Source of the DNA: an uncultured Macromonas sp.
GTDB taxonomy: Bacteria > Pseudomonadota > Gammaproteobacteria > Burkholderiales > Burkholderiaceae
NCBI GenBank assembly: GCA_946481585.1
Contig: CAMLOF010000125.1
Location: 1 to 8,498, forward strand
Length of the DNA stretch: 8,498 nt
Reading direction: 5' to 3'
Shown here: piece by piece, positions 1 through 6,897 of the stretch
Position numbering within the stretch: the stretch's first letter is position 1
Layout: each line of letters begins with the position of its first letter
The notes under the pieces: generated by a model
Seen by the model: the letters and a program-made list of their open reading frames with translations, nothing else
Databases searched by the model: none
Told to the model about the DNA's origin: nothing
Translations under genes and position numbers: made by a program

Positions 1-399
1 GCCGCGCGCGACGTGATGCGCTACTTCGACCAGGCGGCCCCGCTGCACCACCAGGACGAGGAACTGCACGTGTTCCCCCTGACGCTGGCCAGCGGTGACG
101 CCCGCGTGAAGGAAACCACCGAAAAGCTGATGCGCGACCACCGCGAGATGGAGACCTTGTGGCCCAAACTGCGCGCGCTGCTGCTGGCTGTGGCCGACAC
201 CACCCAACCCTGGCAGCCCTGGGGGCAAGACGCCGACGCGTTGCTCGACAGCTTTGCACGCCTGTACCAGCAGCACCTGCGCGATGAGGATGGAATCGTC
301 TACCCCGATGCCAGTTCGCGCATGGCCGCCGATGCCCTGCTGGCCATGAGCGGGGACATGATGGAGCGTCGAGGCGTCAAACCGTTGAAGCGGGACTGA
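1..399 (+). CDS. hemerythrin-like HHE domain protein (5' end missing)
   Basis: The reading frame is open from the first base of the window, so the N-terminus lies upstream; GTG at 13 and ATG at 16 are probably internal codons. The 132 visible residues carry the spaced His/Glu pattern of hemerythrin HHE helical bundles: HHQDEELHVFP at residues 16-26, DHREMETLW near 46-54, and QHLRDEDGIVYP near 90-101. In this family these His and acidic residues bind a di-iron centre that handles O2, NO or iron, or acts in sensing. At least one more metal-binding His would be expected upstream. The protein appears cytoplasmic, with no membrane segment visible. The stop (397-399) lies inside the 3' end of the convergent cyclase gene. 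The family assignment is fairly firm; the physiological role (oxygen/NO sensing or iron-centre repair) cannot be told from this fragment. Confidence 0.8.
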   Translation, partial: AARDVMRYFDQAAPLHHQDEELHVFPLTLASGDARVKETTEKLMRDHREMETLWPKLRALLLAVADTTQPWQPWGQDADALLDSFARLYQQHLRDEDGIVYPDASSRMAADALLAMSGDMMERRGVKPLKRD

Positions 400-1390
400 C
401 GGAAGGCATTCCACCGCCCTTGCGTGCGGCTTTGTCTTCGTACATTGCCGCATCGGCAGCGGCAACGGTCTGGTTCAAAGAGTCGTGAGACAACCGCAAC
501 GCCGACCCGACCGAGGCTGAGACACGAGCCTCGGCCAGCGCGCCCCGCAGGCGGTCCTTGAGCTTGACACTCTCGCGCGAGGACGCCCCTGGCACCAGAA
601 TGGCGAACTCATCTCCGCCAATGCGTGCCACCACGTCCAGGTCGCGGAACTGCTGCTGAATGACGCGCGCCGCGCGGCGCAGCAACTCATCGCCAGCTTC
701 GTGCCCTTGCGTGTCGTTCACCATCTTGAGGTCGTCAAGATCGATGACCATCACCAGCGCGTTCTGCACCATGCGCCGAGTAGCAGCCTCTTGGTCGTGT
801 ACCGCCAACTCCCAGCCGCGACGGTTACACAAGCCGGTGAGTGGGTCGGTCTCGGCCTCGTAGCGGTGCCTTTCGGCCCGGCGGCTCGCCTCTTCGGCTC
901 GGGCGTGAACCATCAACAATGTGCTCAGGGATCGCGCCAGGGTGCTTACCAGCAAACGCTGCTGTTCACTGAGCGGTGGCTGGGGCAGCGGGTCGAGCGC
1001 GCAAAGGGTACCAGCCAGTTCACCACGCTCCTTGTAAAGCGGCAGGCCAATGTAGGCGCCTATGGGCAGCGGCACCTCACCATTGATGGGTGCCTGGCGG
1101 TATAGATCCACTTCCTGCGCGGCTTCGGCAAACATGGGCGCTTCGCCTCGGGCCATGCGTGAACAGTAGGTGCCGCTCCAGCTGAATATCTTGCCTGGGC
1201 GAGCACCGTAGCCCTCGTCCAGGCTTTTGACCACCGTCCAGTCATCGTCGTCCAGACGCGTGACCATCCAGAGCCGAAAAGGAACGAAGCTGCGCAGACA
1301 AGCCAGAACAGCTTCCAGGGCCTCATCGGCACTGCCAAAAGGTTGCAGCTGCGACAGGTTCACAAGTTGGGCCAGGGCCTGGTGGGACAT
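377..1390 (-). CDS. GAF-GGDEF diguanylate cyclase
   Basis: This gene encodes a cytoplasmic protein of 337 aa that should make c-di-GMP from two GTP. Residues about 15-160 form a GAF-like sensor (FVPFRLWMVTRL, then IGAYIGLPLYKERGELAGTL). A charged helical linker (about 163-182) follows, then a GGDEF domain starting at DPLTGLCNRRGW. The DLDDLKMVNDTQGHEAGD segment and the signature GGDEF (258-262) are canonical. RDLD at 249-252 sits at the spacing of the RxxD inhibitory I-site, so product feedback is expected. The frame stays open to 1612, but I chose the ATG at 1390 because the GAF homology begins just after it and the 74 extra upstream residues do not look like a protein domain. No clear Shine-Dalgarno precedes it; ATG at 1561 is an alternative. 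The last 23 bp overlap the hemerythrin gene. The GAF ligand is unknown. Confidence 0.88.
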   Translation of the reverse strand: MSHQALAQLVNLSQLQPFGSADEALEAVLACLRSFVPFRLWMVTRLDDDDWTVVKSLDEGYGARPGKIFSWSGTYCSRMARGEAPMFAEAAQEVDLYRQAPINGEVPLPIGAYIGLPLYKERGELAGTLCALDPLPQPPLSEQQRLLVSTLARSLSTLLMVHARAEEASRRAERHRYEAETDPLTGLCNRRGWELAVHDQEAATRRMVQNALVMVIDLDDLKMVNDTQGHEAGDELLRRAARVIQQQFRDLDVVARIGGDEFAILVPGASSRESVKLKDRLRGALAEARVSASVGSALRLSHDSLNQTVAAADAAMYEDKAARKGGGMPSVSPASTV

Positions 1391-1583
1391 CGCTTGAATT
1401 GGGTTGACCGTGCCGGTGGTTGAGAAATCCGATCGAAACCTATTGTCAGCGATTTCACCCCATCCATCACCCTTGACGGCAGGCGTACGGTCATACAAGG
1501 GAAAACCCGCCCCATGAACAGCTACCCTGCCCGGAGAAGCGGCTGTTTCAAACACTATCATCGTGACGCTTGCCCCAGGACAC
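1391..1583. promoter_or_regulatory. divergent spacer between the two c-di-GMP genes
   Basis: This stretch separates the start of the minus-strand cyclase from that of the plus-strand CHASE/GGDEF/EAL gene, so it should hold both promoters. On the plus strand TTGACG at 1473-1478 matches a -35 box in 5 of 6 positions, but the nearest -10-like hexamer (TACAAG, 1494-1499) is weak and only 15 nt away. I find no convincing minus-strand promoter, operator palindrome or riboswitch. If the cyclase starts at 1561 rather than 1390, most of this segment would be coding. Confidence 0.35.
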
Positions 1584-4500
1584 ATGAACCGACTTGCCGA
1601 CGAAGCCACCACCGGAGAAAACCGGACTCACCCAAGGCGGATGAATGCCTTGCTGGGTGCATTGCTGAGTGCGGCCCTTCTTTCAATGTTGCCCGCCAGC
1701 TACTGGCTCAACCGCATGGAACGGGCTGACCACGAGTTGAGCCATCAGGTTGAACACGCCGGGGAAGAGGTGGCGGCACACATACGCACCAAGCTCAACA
1801 CCGTGGAACTGGTGTTGCGGGGGGTGCGGGGGTTTGTGGAGGGGTCCGACGTCATCACTGCACACGAATTCCGCGCCTTTGTTTCGTCTTTGCAGGTGGA
1901 GGAAACCGCCAGCGGCTTGCTGGGCGTGGCGTACGTGCCCTATGTGCGTGGCGAGCAAATGCGGGACTTTGAGCTGAATGCGCGCGCAGGCCTGGGCATG
2001 CCAGGTTTCAGGGTACGCCCCCCGGGGGATCGGCTCGAATACGCCCCTATTCTGTTCATTGAGCCCCCCACCCGCAACAACGTTGCCGCGTTGGGGCTGG
2101 ACATACTCTCCGTGGCGCCGGCAAGGGAAGCTGCGCTGCGCGCACGCGACAGCGGCGACGTGAGCCTGTCGCAGCGGCTGGTGCTGGCCCAGGACGGCAT
2201 GCAGCCCGAGGTAGGCTTTGTGATGTACCTGCCGATCTACAACCCGGACGCAAACCCAGAGACGGCACGGGAAAGACGACGAAGCCTGCGCGGCTGGGGA
2301 GATGCGCCCTTTCGGTTGAAAGACATACTGCAACGCCAGGACGGCTTGATGCACGGCGGACTGCGCCTGCAGCTGTTTGAGGGCGACCAGCCGTCGGCCC
2401 GGAGCTTCTTGCTTGGCCTGCTGGACAACAAGGCAGTCGACTACCAGGGCGACACAACAACGGCCTATTCCTCTAGCGGAACGATAGAGTTCGGCGGGCA
2501 GCGCTGGACATACACGGTGGACCCGACGCCAGCCTACATACAGGCGAATGCCGACAGATCGCACCACTGGTTTGCAGCACTTGGGCTGCTGCTCAGCCTG
2601 GCGGCAGGCACCATCGTCTGGCTGCTGATGAGTTCGCGCGACCGCGCGCAGGCCACGGCCTTGGACATGACGCGCGAGTTGCGGCAGCTTTCTTCCGACA
2701 TGGAAGGAACGCTCAATGCCGTGCCAGATCTGCTTTTTGAGCTGGACCGCGAGGGCCGCTACCTGGCACTGCGCACCCGCACGGAAGACGGCCTTGTGCT
2801 TCCGCGAGAAGAACTGATAGGTAAACGCACGGACGACATCCTCCCGCCTGCCGCCGCGCAAGGCTGCTTGCGGGCCATTGCCGAGGCTGAGCGCCTGGGC
2901 GTCTCCACCGGGCAGCAGATCGAAATTCCCATCAACGGGGTGTCACGCTGGTTCGAACTTTCCATTGCGCGCAAGAACAATGGCGAGTCGGGCGAGCCGC
3001 GCTTCATCATGCTTTCGCGCGACATCACCGACCGCGTGAAGGCCGCACAACGTCTGCAGGAAAGCGAACGCGCCCTGACCGAAGCACAGCGCGTGGCGGC
3101 CATTGGCCACTTCTGGGTGGACGTGCAACACCGCCGCTGGCGCGGGTCGCCTTCGGTGTGCGAGTTGATGGGATTGCGCCCCGGTGGTGACCATGCGCTG
3201 GACCAGATAGCCGAACTGGTGGAGGCGCGCGCTCGTCAGCGCTTTGTGGCCGCGTGCGCGTCGCCCGCGCCAGACACGCCATTGACCATGGAGTTCGGCT
3301 TGACGCGGGCCAACGACGGCGCGAGCCGCTGGATGCTGATGTGCGGACAAAGCGCAGCAGACGGCGACGGCTCCGGCACGCGCTTCTTCACCTTGCAGGA
3401 CGTGACCGCCCGCCGCCGTTCCGAGGAACAGCTCAAGCTGCTCGAAAAGGCGGTGGCCAGCCTCAACGACATGGTGCTGATCACCGAAGCCCACCCAGTG
3501 GACAGGCCAGGCCCGCGCATCGTGTTCGTGAACGACGCCTTTGAACGCAAGACCGGCTACAGCCGCGAAGAGGTGCTGGGCAAGTCCCCGCGTCTGCTGC
3601 AAGGCCCCGACACCCAACGTGCCGAACTGGACCGCATACGGCAGGCGTTGAACGCATGGCAGCCGGTACGAGCAGAACTTGTCAACTACACCAAGAGCGG
3701 CGAACCGTACTGGGTGGAACTGATGATCCAGCCCATTGCCGACGAACAAGGCTGGTACACGCACTGGGTATCTGTGGAACGCGACATTACCGAGCGGCGC
3801 AGCGCCGAAGAGCGGGTTCACCAACTTGCCTACTATGACAACCTGACGCGCCTGCCCAACCGCACCATGTTCATGCAGACTGCGGCAGACGCTCTGGCCA
3901 GCCGTTCGAGCAGCCACGTGCTGGGGGCGGCCATCCTCATCGATCTGGACAACTTCAAGGTCATCAACGACAACTGGGGCCACCGCAACGGCGACCTGCT
4001 GCTGGCCGAGAAGGCCCGGTGCATTCGCGAAGCCGTGCCCCCTGCCGACACGGTGGCCCGCCTGGGCGGCGACGAGTTCATCGTGCTGCTGCACGATCTG
4101 GGGCAGGACATGGCCAGCGCCGTTCAGGAGGTGGAGCGCTTCTGCACCCGGCTGCTGGGCACCGTGTCGCGGCCGGTGACCATCGAAGGCATCGAGCATT
4201 TCGCATCGGCCAGCCTGGGGGCCGTGGTGTTTGGCGACACCCCGCTTTCAGTGGAGGAATTGCTCAGCCGCGCCGATTCGGCCATGTACTCGGCCAAGGA
4301 CAGCGGACGCAACACCCACCGCTTTTTCGACGGCAGGCTGCAAGCGCAGATTGCGGAACGCGTGGCGCTTGAAATTGAACTGCGCCAGAGCATTGAACGG
4401 CAGGAACTGTTCCTGCTTTACCAGCCGCAGGTGGACAGCGAGGGGCGCGTGGTAGGGGCCGAAGCCCTGTGCCGCTGGAACCATGCCAAGCGTGGAGCCG

Positions 4501-5126
4501 TGTCGCCAGCGCTGTTCATTCCCCTGGCGGAAGACAGCGGCTTCATCCACGAGATGGGGCCCTGGGTGCTGAAAACAGCCTGCGCCTTCCTGGCCCAGTG
4601 GCCCAGGCTGCCGGGCATGGAAGAGCTGAGTCTGTCCGTCAACGTAAGCGCGCGGCAATTCCACCACCCCGAATTTGTACGGCAGGTTCAAGAGGTGCTG
4701 ACGCACAGCGGCGCCAACCCAAGGCAGCTGAAGCTGGAGCTGACGGAAAGCATCTTCGCCGACGACGTCGAAGACATCGTGAAAAAGATGGAAGCGCTGC
4801 GGGCGCTGGGGGTGCGGTTCTCGCTGGACGACTTTGGCACCGGGTACTCGTCGCTGAGCTACCTGAAGAAGCTGCCGCTGGACCAGTTGAAGATCGACCA
4901 GTCCTTCGTGCGCGATGTGCTGCTGGACACCAGCGACGAGGCCATCGTTCGCACCGTGATTGCGCTGGGCGAAAGCCTGGGGTTGAACGTGATTGCCGAA
5001 GGTGTGGAAACCGCCGCGCAGCGCGACTTTCTGCTGCGCAGCGGCTGCGGCCTTTACCAGGGCTACCTGTTCAGCCGCCCGATTCCGCCAGCGGAACTTG
5101 CCGCCTTTGTGAACCCGCCAGCGTAA
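1584..5126 (+). CDS. membrane CHASE-PAS3-GGDEF-EAL c-di-GMP enzyme
   Basis: This gene encodes a protein of 1180 aa that senses an outside signal and makes and/or degrades c-di-GMP. The order is: membrane helix 1 (about 21-41), periplasmic CHASE domain (about 78-260, with FRAFVSSL and the GVAYVPYV strand), membrane helix 2 (about 329-349), three PAS domains (about 371-483, 501-611, 619-738), GGDEF (about 748-913) and EAL (about 925-1173). GGDEF is intact at 828-832. The I-site position reads PPAD (819-822), so the RxxD arginine is lost. EAL residues for metal binding and catalysis are present: E960 of EAL, N1020, E1055, D1082/D1083 in DDFGTGYSSL, K1103, E1139 and Q1159. Phosphodiesterase activity is therefore likely, and cyclase activity possible. 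ATG 1584 has AGGA close upstream (1577-1580); GTG 1563 and ATG 1641 (after AAGGCGG) are in-frame alternatives, and all keep helix 1. The ligand of the CHASE domain is unknown. Confidence 0.93.
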   Translation: MNRLADEATTGENRTHPRRMNALLGALLSAALLSMLPASYWLNRMERADHELSHQVEHAGEEVAAHIRTKLNTVELVLRGVRGFVEGSDVITAHEFRAFVSSLQVEETASGLLGVAYVPYVRGEQMRDFELNARAGLGMPGFRVRPPGDRLEYAPILFIEPPTRNNVAALGLDILSVAPAREAALRARDSGDVSLSQRLVLAQDGMQPEVGFVMYLPIYNPDANPETARERRRSLRGWGDAPFRLKDILQRQDGLMHGGLRLQLFEGDQPSARSFLLGLLDNKAVDYQGDTTTAYSSSGTIEFGGQRWTYTVDPTPAYIQANADRSHHWFAALGLLLSLAAGTIVWLLMSSRDRAQATALDMTRELRQLSSDMEGTLNAVPDLLFELDREGRYLALRTRTEDGLVLPREELIGKRTDDILPPAAAQGCLRAIAEAERLGVSTGQQIEIPINGVSRWFELSIARKNNGESGEPRFIMLSRDITDRVKAAQRLQESERALTEAQRVAAIGHFWVDVQHRRWRGSPSVCELMGLRPGGDHALDQIAELVEARARQRFVAACASPAPDTPLTMEFGLTRANDGASRWMLMCGQSAADGDGSGTRFFTLQDVTARRRSEEQLKLLEKAVASLNDMVLITEAHPVDRPGPRIVFVNDAFERKTGYSREEVLGKSPRLLQGPDTQRAELDRIRQALNAWQPVRAELVNYTKSGEPYWVELMIQPIADEQGWYTHWVSVERDITERRSAEERVHQLAYYDNLTRLPNRTMFMQTAADALASRSSSHVLGAAILIDLDNFKVINDNWGHRNGDLLLAEKARCIREAVPPADTVARLGGDEFIVLLHDLGQDMASAVQEVERFCTRLLGTVSRPVTIEGIEHFASASLGAVVFGDTPLSVEELLSRADSAMYSAKDSGRNTHRFFDGRLQAQIAERVALEIELRQSIERQELFLLYQPQVDSEGRVVGAEALCRWNHAKRGAVSPALFIPLAEDSGFIHEMGPWVLKTACAFLAQWPRLPGMEELSLSVNVSARQFHHPEFVRQVQEVLTHSGANPRQLKLELTESIFADDVEDIVKKMEALRALGVRFSLDDFGTGYSSLSYLKKLPLDQLKIDQSFVRDVLLDTSDEAIVRTVIALGESLGLNVIAEGVETAAQRDFLLRSGCGLYQGYLFSRPIPPAELAAFVNPPA

Positions 5127-5147
5127 GCCGCAAGCGGGCGCATGGCG

Positions 5148-6017
5148 TCAAGCCTTGTCGAGCCCCAGCAGGCGCACGGCGTTGCCCTTGAGGATGCCGG
5201 GCATCACCTCGGGCTTGAAGCCCGCCACCTCGAAGTCTTTCATCCAGCGCTCGGGGGTAATGAGCGGGTAGTCGCTGCCGAAGAGGATGCGGTCTTTCAG
5301 CAAGGTGTTGGCGTACTGCACCAGTTGCTTGGGGAAGTACTTGGGGCTCCAGCCGCTCAGGTCAATCCACACGTTGGGCTTGTGCGTGGCCACGGAAAGC
5401 GCCTCGTCCTGCCACGGGAAGCTGGGGTGCGCCATCACGATCTGCATGTCGGGGAAGTCGATGGCCACGTCGTCCAGGTGCATGGGGTTGCTGTACTCCA
5501 GCCGCAGGCCGCCGCCGCAGCGCATGCCGCTGCCGATGCCGCTGTGGCCGGTGTGGAAGATGGCCGGCAGCTTGTGCGCGTTGATCACCTCGTAGATCGG
5601 CCAGGCCATCTTGTCGTAGGGGTGGTAGCCCTGCACCGTGGGGTGGAACTTGAAGCCCTTGATGCCCTCTTCCTTGATCAGGCGTTCGGCCTCGCGCGCG
5701 CCCATCTTGCCCTTGTGCGGGTCGATGCTGGCGAAGGCCATCATCATGTCGCTGTTCTCGCGTGCGGCCTGGGCAATTTCCTCGTTGGGAATGCGCCGGC
5801 GGCCCAGCTTGGATTCGCTGTCCACGGTGAACATCACCAGGCCGATCTTGCGTTCGCGGTAGTAGGCCACCGTTTCGGCAATGGTGGGGCGGCGGTCGCT
5901 GCCAAAGTACTTGTCGGCGGCGCGGTCATATTCCTCGCCGTAGTTGTCAAAGGGGTTCCAGCAGCTCACCTCGGCATGGGTGTGGATGTCGATGGCGATG
6001 AGGTCTTCGTGTTTCAT
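5148..6017 (-). CDS. amidohydrolase 2 family metal-dependent hydrolase/decarboxylase
   Basis: This gene encodes a 289 aa, TIM-barrel, metal-dependent enzyme of the PF04909 (COG2159) type. Visible active-site features are the N-terminal HxH (DIHTH, H12 and H14), the FHTGHSG histidines (H155, H158), H197 in MAHPSFPW and D249 in FGSDYPL, in the usual order for this superfamily. Relatives include gamma-resorcylate and aminocarboxymuconate-semialdehyde decarboxylases and 4-oxalomesaconate hydratase, so ring- or carboxylate-processing in aromatic breakdown is plausible; the actual reaction cannot be read from the sequence. ATG 6017 is chosen over the longer open frame (to 6053) because GGAGA lies 5 nt upstream and the HxH strand follows at once. 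It lies 39 bp downstream of the TetR gene on the same strand, so the two are probably cotranscribed. Its stop is 21 bp from the convergent EAL gene's stop. No signal peptide is visible. Confidence 0.87.
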   Translation of the reverse strand: MKHEDLIAIDIHTHAEVSCWNPFDNYGEEYDRAADKYFGSDRRPTIAETVAYYRERKIGLVMFTVDSESKLGRRRIPNEEIAQAARENSDMMMAFASIDPHKGKMGAREAERLIKEEGIKGFKFHPTVQGYHPYDKMAWPIYEVINAHKLPAIFHTGHSGIGSGMRCGGGLRLEYSNPMHLDDVAIDFPDMQIVMAHPSFPWQDEALSVATHKPNVWIDLSGWSPKYFPKQLVQYANTLLKDRILFGSDYPLITPERWMKDFEVAGFKPEVMPGILKGNAVRLLGLDKA

Positions 6018-6022
6018 TTGGG

Positions 6023-6027
6023 TCTCC
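6023..6027 (-). promoter_or_regulatory. ribosome binding site of the amidohydrolase gene
   Basis: GGAGA on the minus strand sits 5 nt before the ATG at 6017. It decides the start in favour of MKHEDLIAIDIHTH over an upstream in-frame start at 6053 that would add 12 Pro-rich residues. Confidence 0.7.
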
Positions 6028-6056
6028 GGTGTTGGGGCTGGCACGGGTACCAACCT

Positions 6057-6680
6057 TCAGAATGGCAAAGGCTTGTGGGTGAGCAGCCGCTCGACGAATG
6101 CGCGCCGCGCGGCCTTGTCTTCGTCGCTGCCCTGTGCGCGGAAAAGGGACTCGGCCTGCATGTAGCTGTACAGCACAAAGGCGCGGTTGCGGCACTGCTG
6201 CTGCTCGAAGCCCAGCTCCGCAAAACTGGCTTCGATGTAGCGCAGGCGCATGGCGTCCACTTCGTCCACCACGGCGCGGGCGGTGTCGTCACGGCGCGCC
6301 CATGCCCTGATGGCCAGCTCCACGGCGCCACCGCGCAGGGCACTGGCGCCATGGAACGGTAGGCCCGCCAGTTCGTGAATGCGCGCCTGCGCATGCACCC
6401 CATGCCGCCCGTGCACGGCAATCACGTGCTCGGTCTGGGTCTGCTTCCAGCCCTGCAACAGGCGCTGCAGCAAGTCTTCGCGGTCGGCAAAGTGCCAGTA
6501 GAAGCTGCCGCGCGTCACGTTGAGCGTGCGTGCCAGCACGTCCACGCGCACGCCCTCCACGCTCTTTTCCACCAGCACGTCGGCGGCCACACGCAGCCAG
6601 TCCTGGGGTGACAAGGTGTTGCGCGAGGCGGCCCCGGCCTTCTCGGCCGGTTCGGGTGGATGGGTGCTGCCGGTGGACAT
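6057..6680 (-). CDS. TetR/AcrR family transcriptional regulator
   Basis: This gene encodes a 207 aa protein, typical of TetR repressors. A Pro/Ala-rich tail of about 20 residues precedes the DNA-binding domain (about 24-72). That domain contains VRVDVLARTLNVTRGSFYWHF, the helix-turn-helix of this family, followed by DREDLLQRLL. The C-terminal part (about 80-200) is helical and variable, as expected of the ligand-binding and dimer domain; the ligand is unknown. The gene is divergent from the crotonase/feruloyl-CoA synthase genes and leads the amidohydrolase gene, so it most likely represses both transcripts from the shared spacer and responds to a pathway intermediate, perhaps an acyl-CoA. That is inferred from layout. 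ATG 6680 is not preceded by a Shine-Dalgarno, but no better start exists that keeps the helix-turn-helix whole. Confidence 0.9.
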   Translation of the reverse strand: MSTGSTHPPEPAEKAGAASRNTLSPQDWLRVAADVLVEKSVEGVRVDVLARTLNVTRGSFYWHFADREDLLQRLLQGWKQTQTEHVIAVHGRHGVHAQARIHELAGLPFHGASALRGGAVELAIRAWARRDDTARAVVDEVDAMRLRYIEASFAELGFEQQQCRNRAFVLYSYMQAESLFRAQGSDEDKAARRAFVERLLTHKPLPF

Positions 6681-6688
6681 GCGAAAGG

Positions 6689-6694
6689 ATCATA
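6689..6694 (-). promoter_or_regulatory. possible -10 box of the TetR gene
   Basis: TATGAT on the minus strand matches the -10 consensus in 5 of 6 positions and ends 8 nt before the ATG of the TetR gene. No matching -35 is visible at 17 nt. Used as a promoter it would give a transcript starting at or next to the start codon, which would fit the lack of a Shine-Dalgarno. Weak evidence. Confidence 0.25.
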
Positions 6695-6713
6695 GCGACG
6701 GAAGGCAGGGGCT

Positions 6714-6810
6714 GGGTTTACCCGGATGTTGCGTTCGAAGAAAAGCTCCAAAATGCCTCCATACAGTTTTGTATGGTAACGATCAGAGCCATGCAATCCA
6801 GGGTAAACCC
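6714..6810. repeat. paired GGGT-N2-ACCC palindromes
   Basis: GGGTTTACCC at 6714-6723 and GGGTAAACCC at 6801-6810 are exact reverse complements of each other, and each is itself a 4+4 bp palindrome with a 2 bp centre. Their centres are 87 bp apart and they flank the CCATACA inverted repeat. They could be paired binding sites for one regulator, one near the TetR start and one upstream of the crotonase promoter region. Function is inferred. Confidence 0.5.
6759..6776. promoter_or_regulatory. candidate TetR operator, CCATACA-N4-TGTATGG
   Basis: CCATACA (6759-6765) and TGTATGG (6770-6776) form a perfect 7+7 bp inverted repeat around a 4 bp centre, 18 bp in total. This size and symmetry suit a TetR-family dimer. 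It lies roughly in the middle of the divergent spacer, between the two gene starts. No T-run follows, so it does not look like a terminator. That it is the operator of the adjacent TetR protein is inferred from position only. Confidence 0.55.
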
Positions 6811-6843
6811 CTAATCGCAGAGAGAGACAAGGCACGTCAATTT

Positions 6844-6860
6844 AGTTATTATTTATAACT
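6844..6860. promoter_or_regulatory. AT-rich palindrome over a likely crotonase -10 box
   Basis: AGTTAT (6844-6849) and ATAACT (6855-6860) are inverted copies around a 5 bp centre; 7 of 8 base pairs of the 17 bp element are symmetric. TATAAC at 6854-6859 matches a -10 box in 5 of 6 positions and lies inside the right arm, about 38 bp before the crotonase ATG. No good -35 is seen at 16-18 nt, so the promoter may need an activator or be weak. AACTGTAT (6857-6864) is also the reverse complement of ATACAGTT (6761-6768) in the CCATACA element. Confidence 0.4.
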
Positions 6861-6897
6861 GTATCAGGACATCAACCTCTTGGAAAGATCACCCGCC

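Larger units (their letters stand above)
6681..6897. promoter_or_regulatory. divergent operator/promoter region, TetR gene / crotonase gene
   Basis: This 217 bp non-coding spacer separates the TetR-amidohydrolase unit (left) from the crotonase-ligase unit (right). It is AT-richer than its surroundings, mostly from about 6735 to 6885, and carries several symmetric elements listed separately. Only very short open frames (8 and 13 codons, starting at 6753 and 6773) are present; neither has a ribosome binding site. Confidence 0.8.

Noticed and set aside
1391..1612. 74-residue N-terminal extension of the cyclase frame up to 1612
   Set aside because: It lies before the GAF homology, resembles no domain and would overlap the start of the divergent CHASE gene; it is more likely the promoter spacer.
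1683..2861. 392-codon minus-strand open frame inside the CHASE/GGDEF/EAL gene
   Set aside because: It is antisense to a well-supported coding region and its composition (rich in His, Gln, Arg, Cys) is typical of a GC-rich shadow frame.
2943..4199. 418-codon minus-strand open frame opposite the PAS/GGDEF region
   Set aside because: It is a shadow of a gene with intact PAS and GGDEF motifs, and it has no recognisable domain.
5124..5150. CCGC-AA-GCGG symmetry between the convergent stops, as a terminator
   Set aside because: The loop would be only 2 nt and no T-run follows on either strand.
5142..6362. 406-codon plus-strand open frame opposite the amidohydrolase and TetR genes
   Set aside because: Both minus-strand genes have clear domain motifs; this frame is rich in His, Val and Ala without any motif and is a mirror of them.
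6753..6812. 8- and 13-codon open frames in the divergent spacer as leader peptides
   Set aside because: They lack ribosome binding sites and overlap the palindromic elements; their length is expected by chance.
6818..6832. Ribosome-site-like GAGAGAGACAAGG upstream of the crotonase gene
   Set aside because: No start codon follows at a useful distance, and the next in-frame stop would be immediate; no gene is supported.
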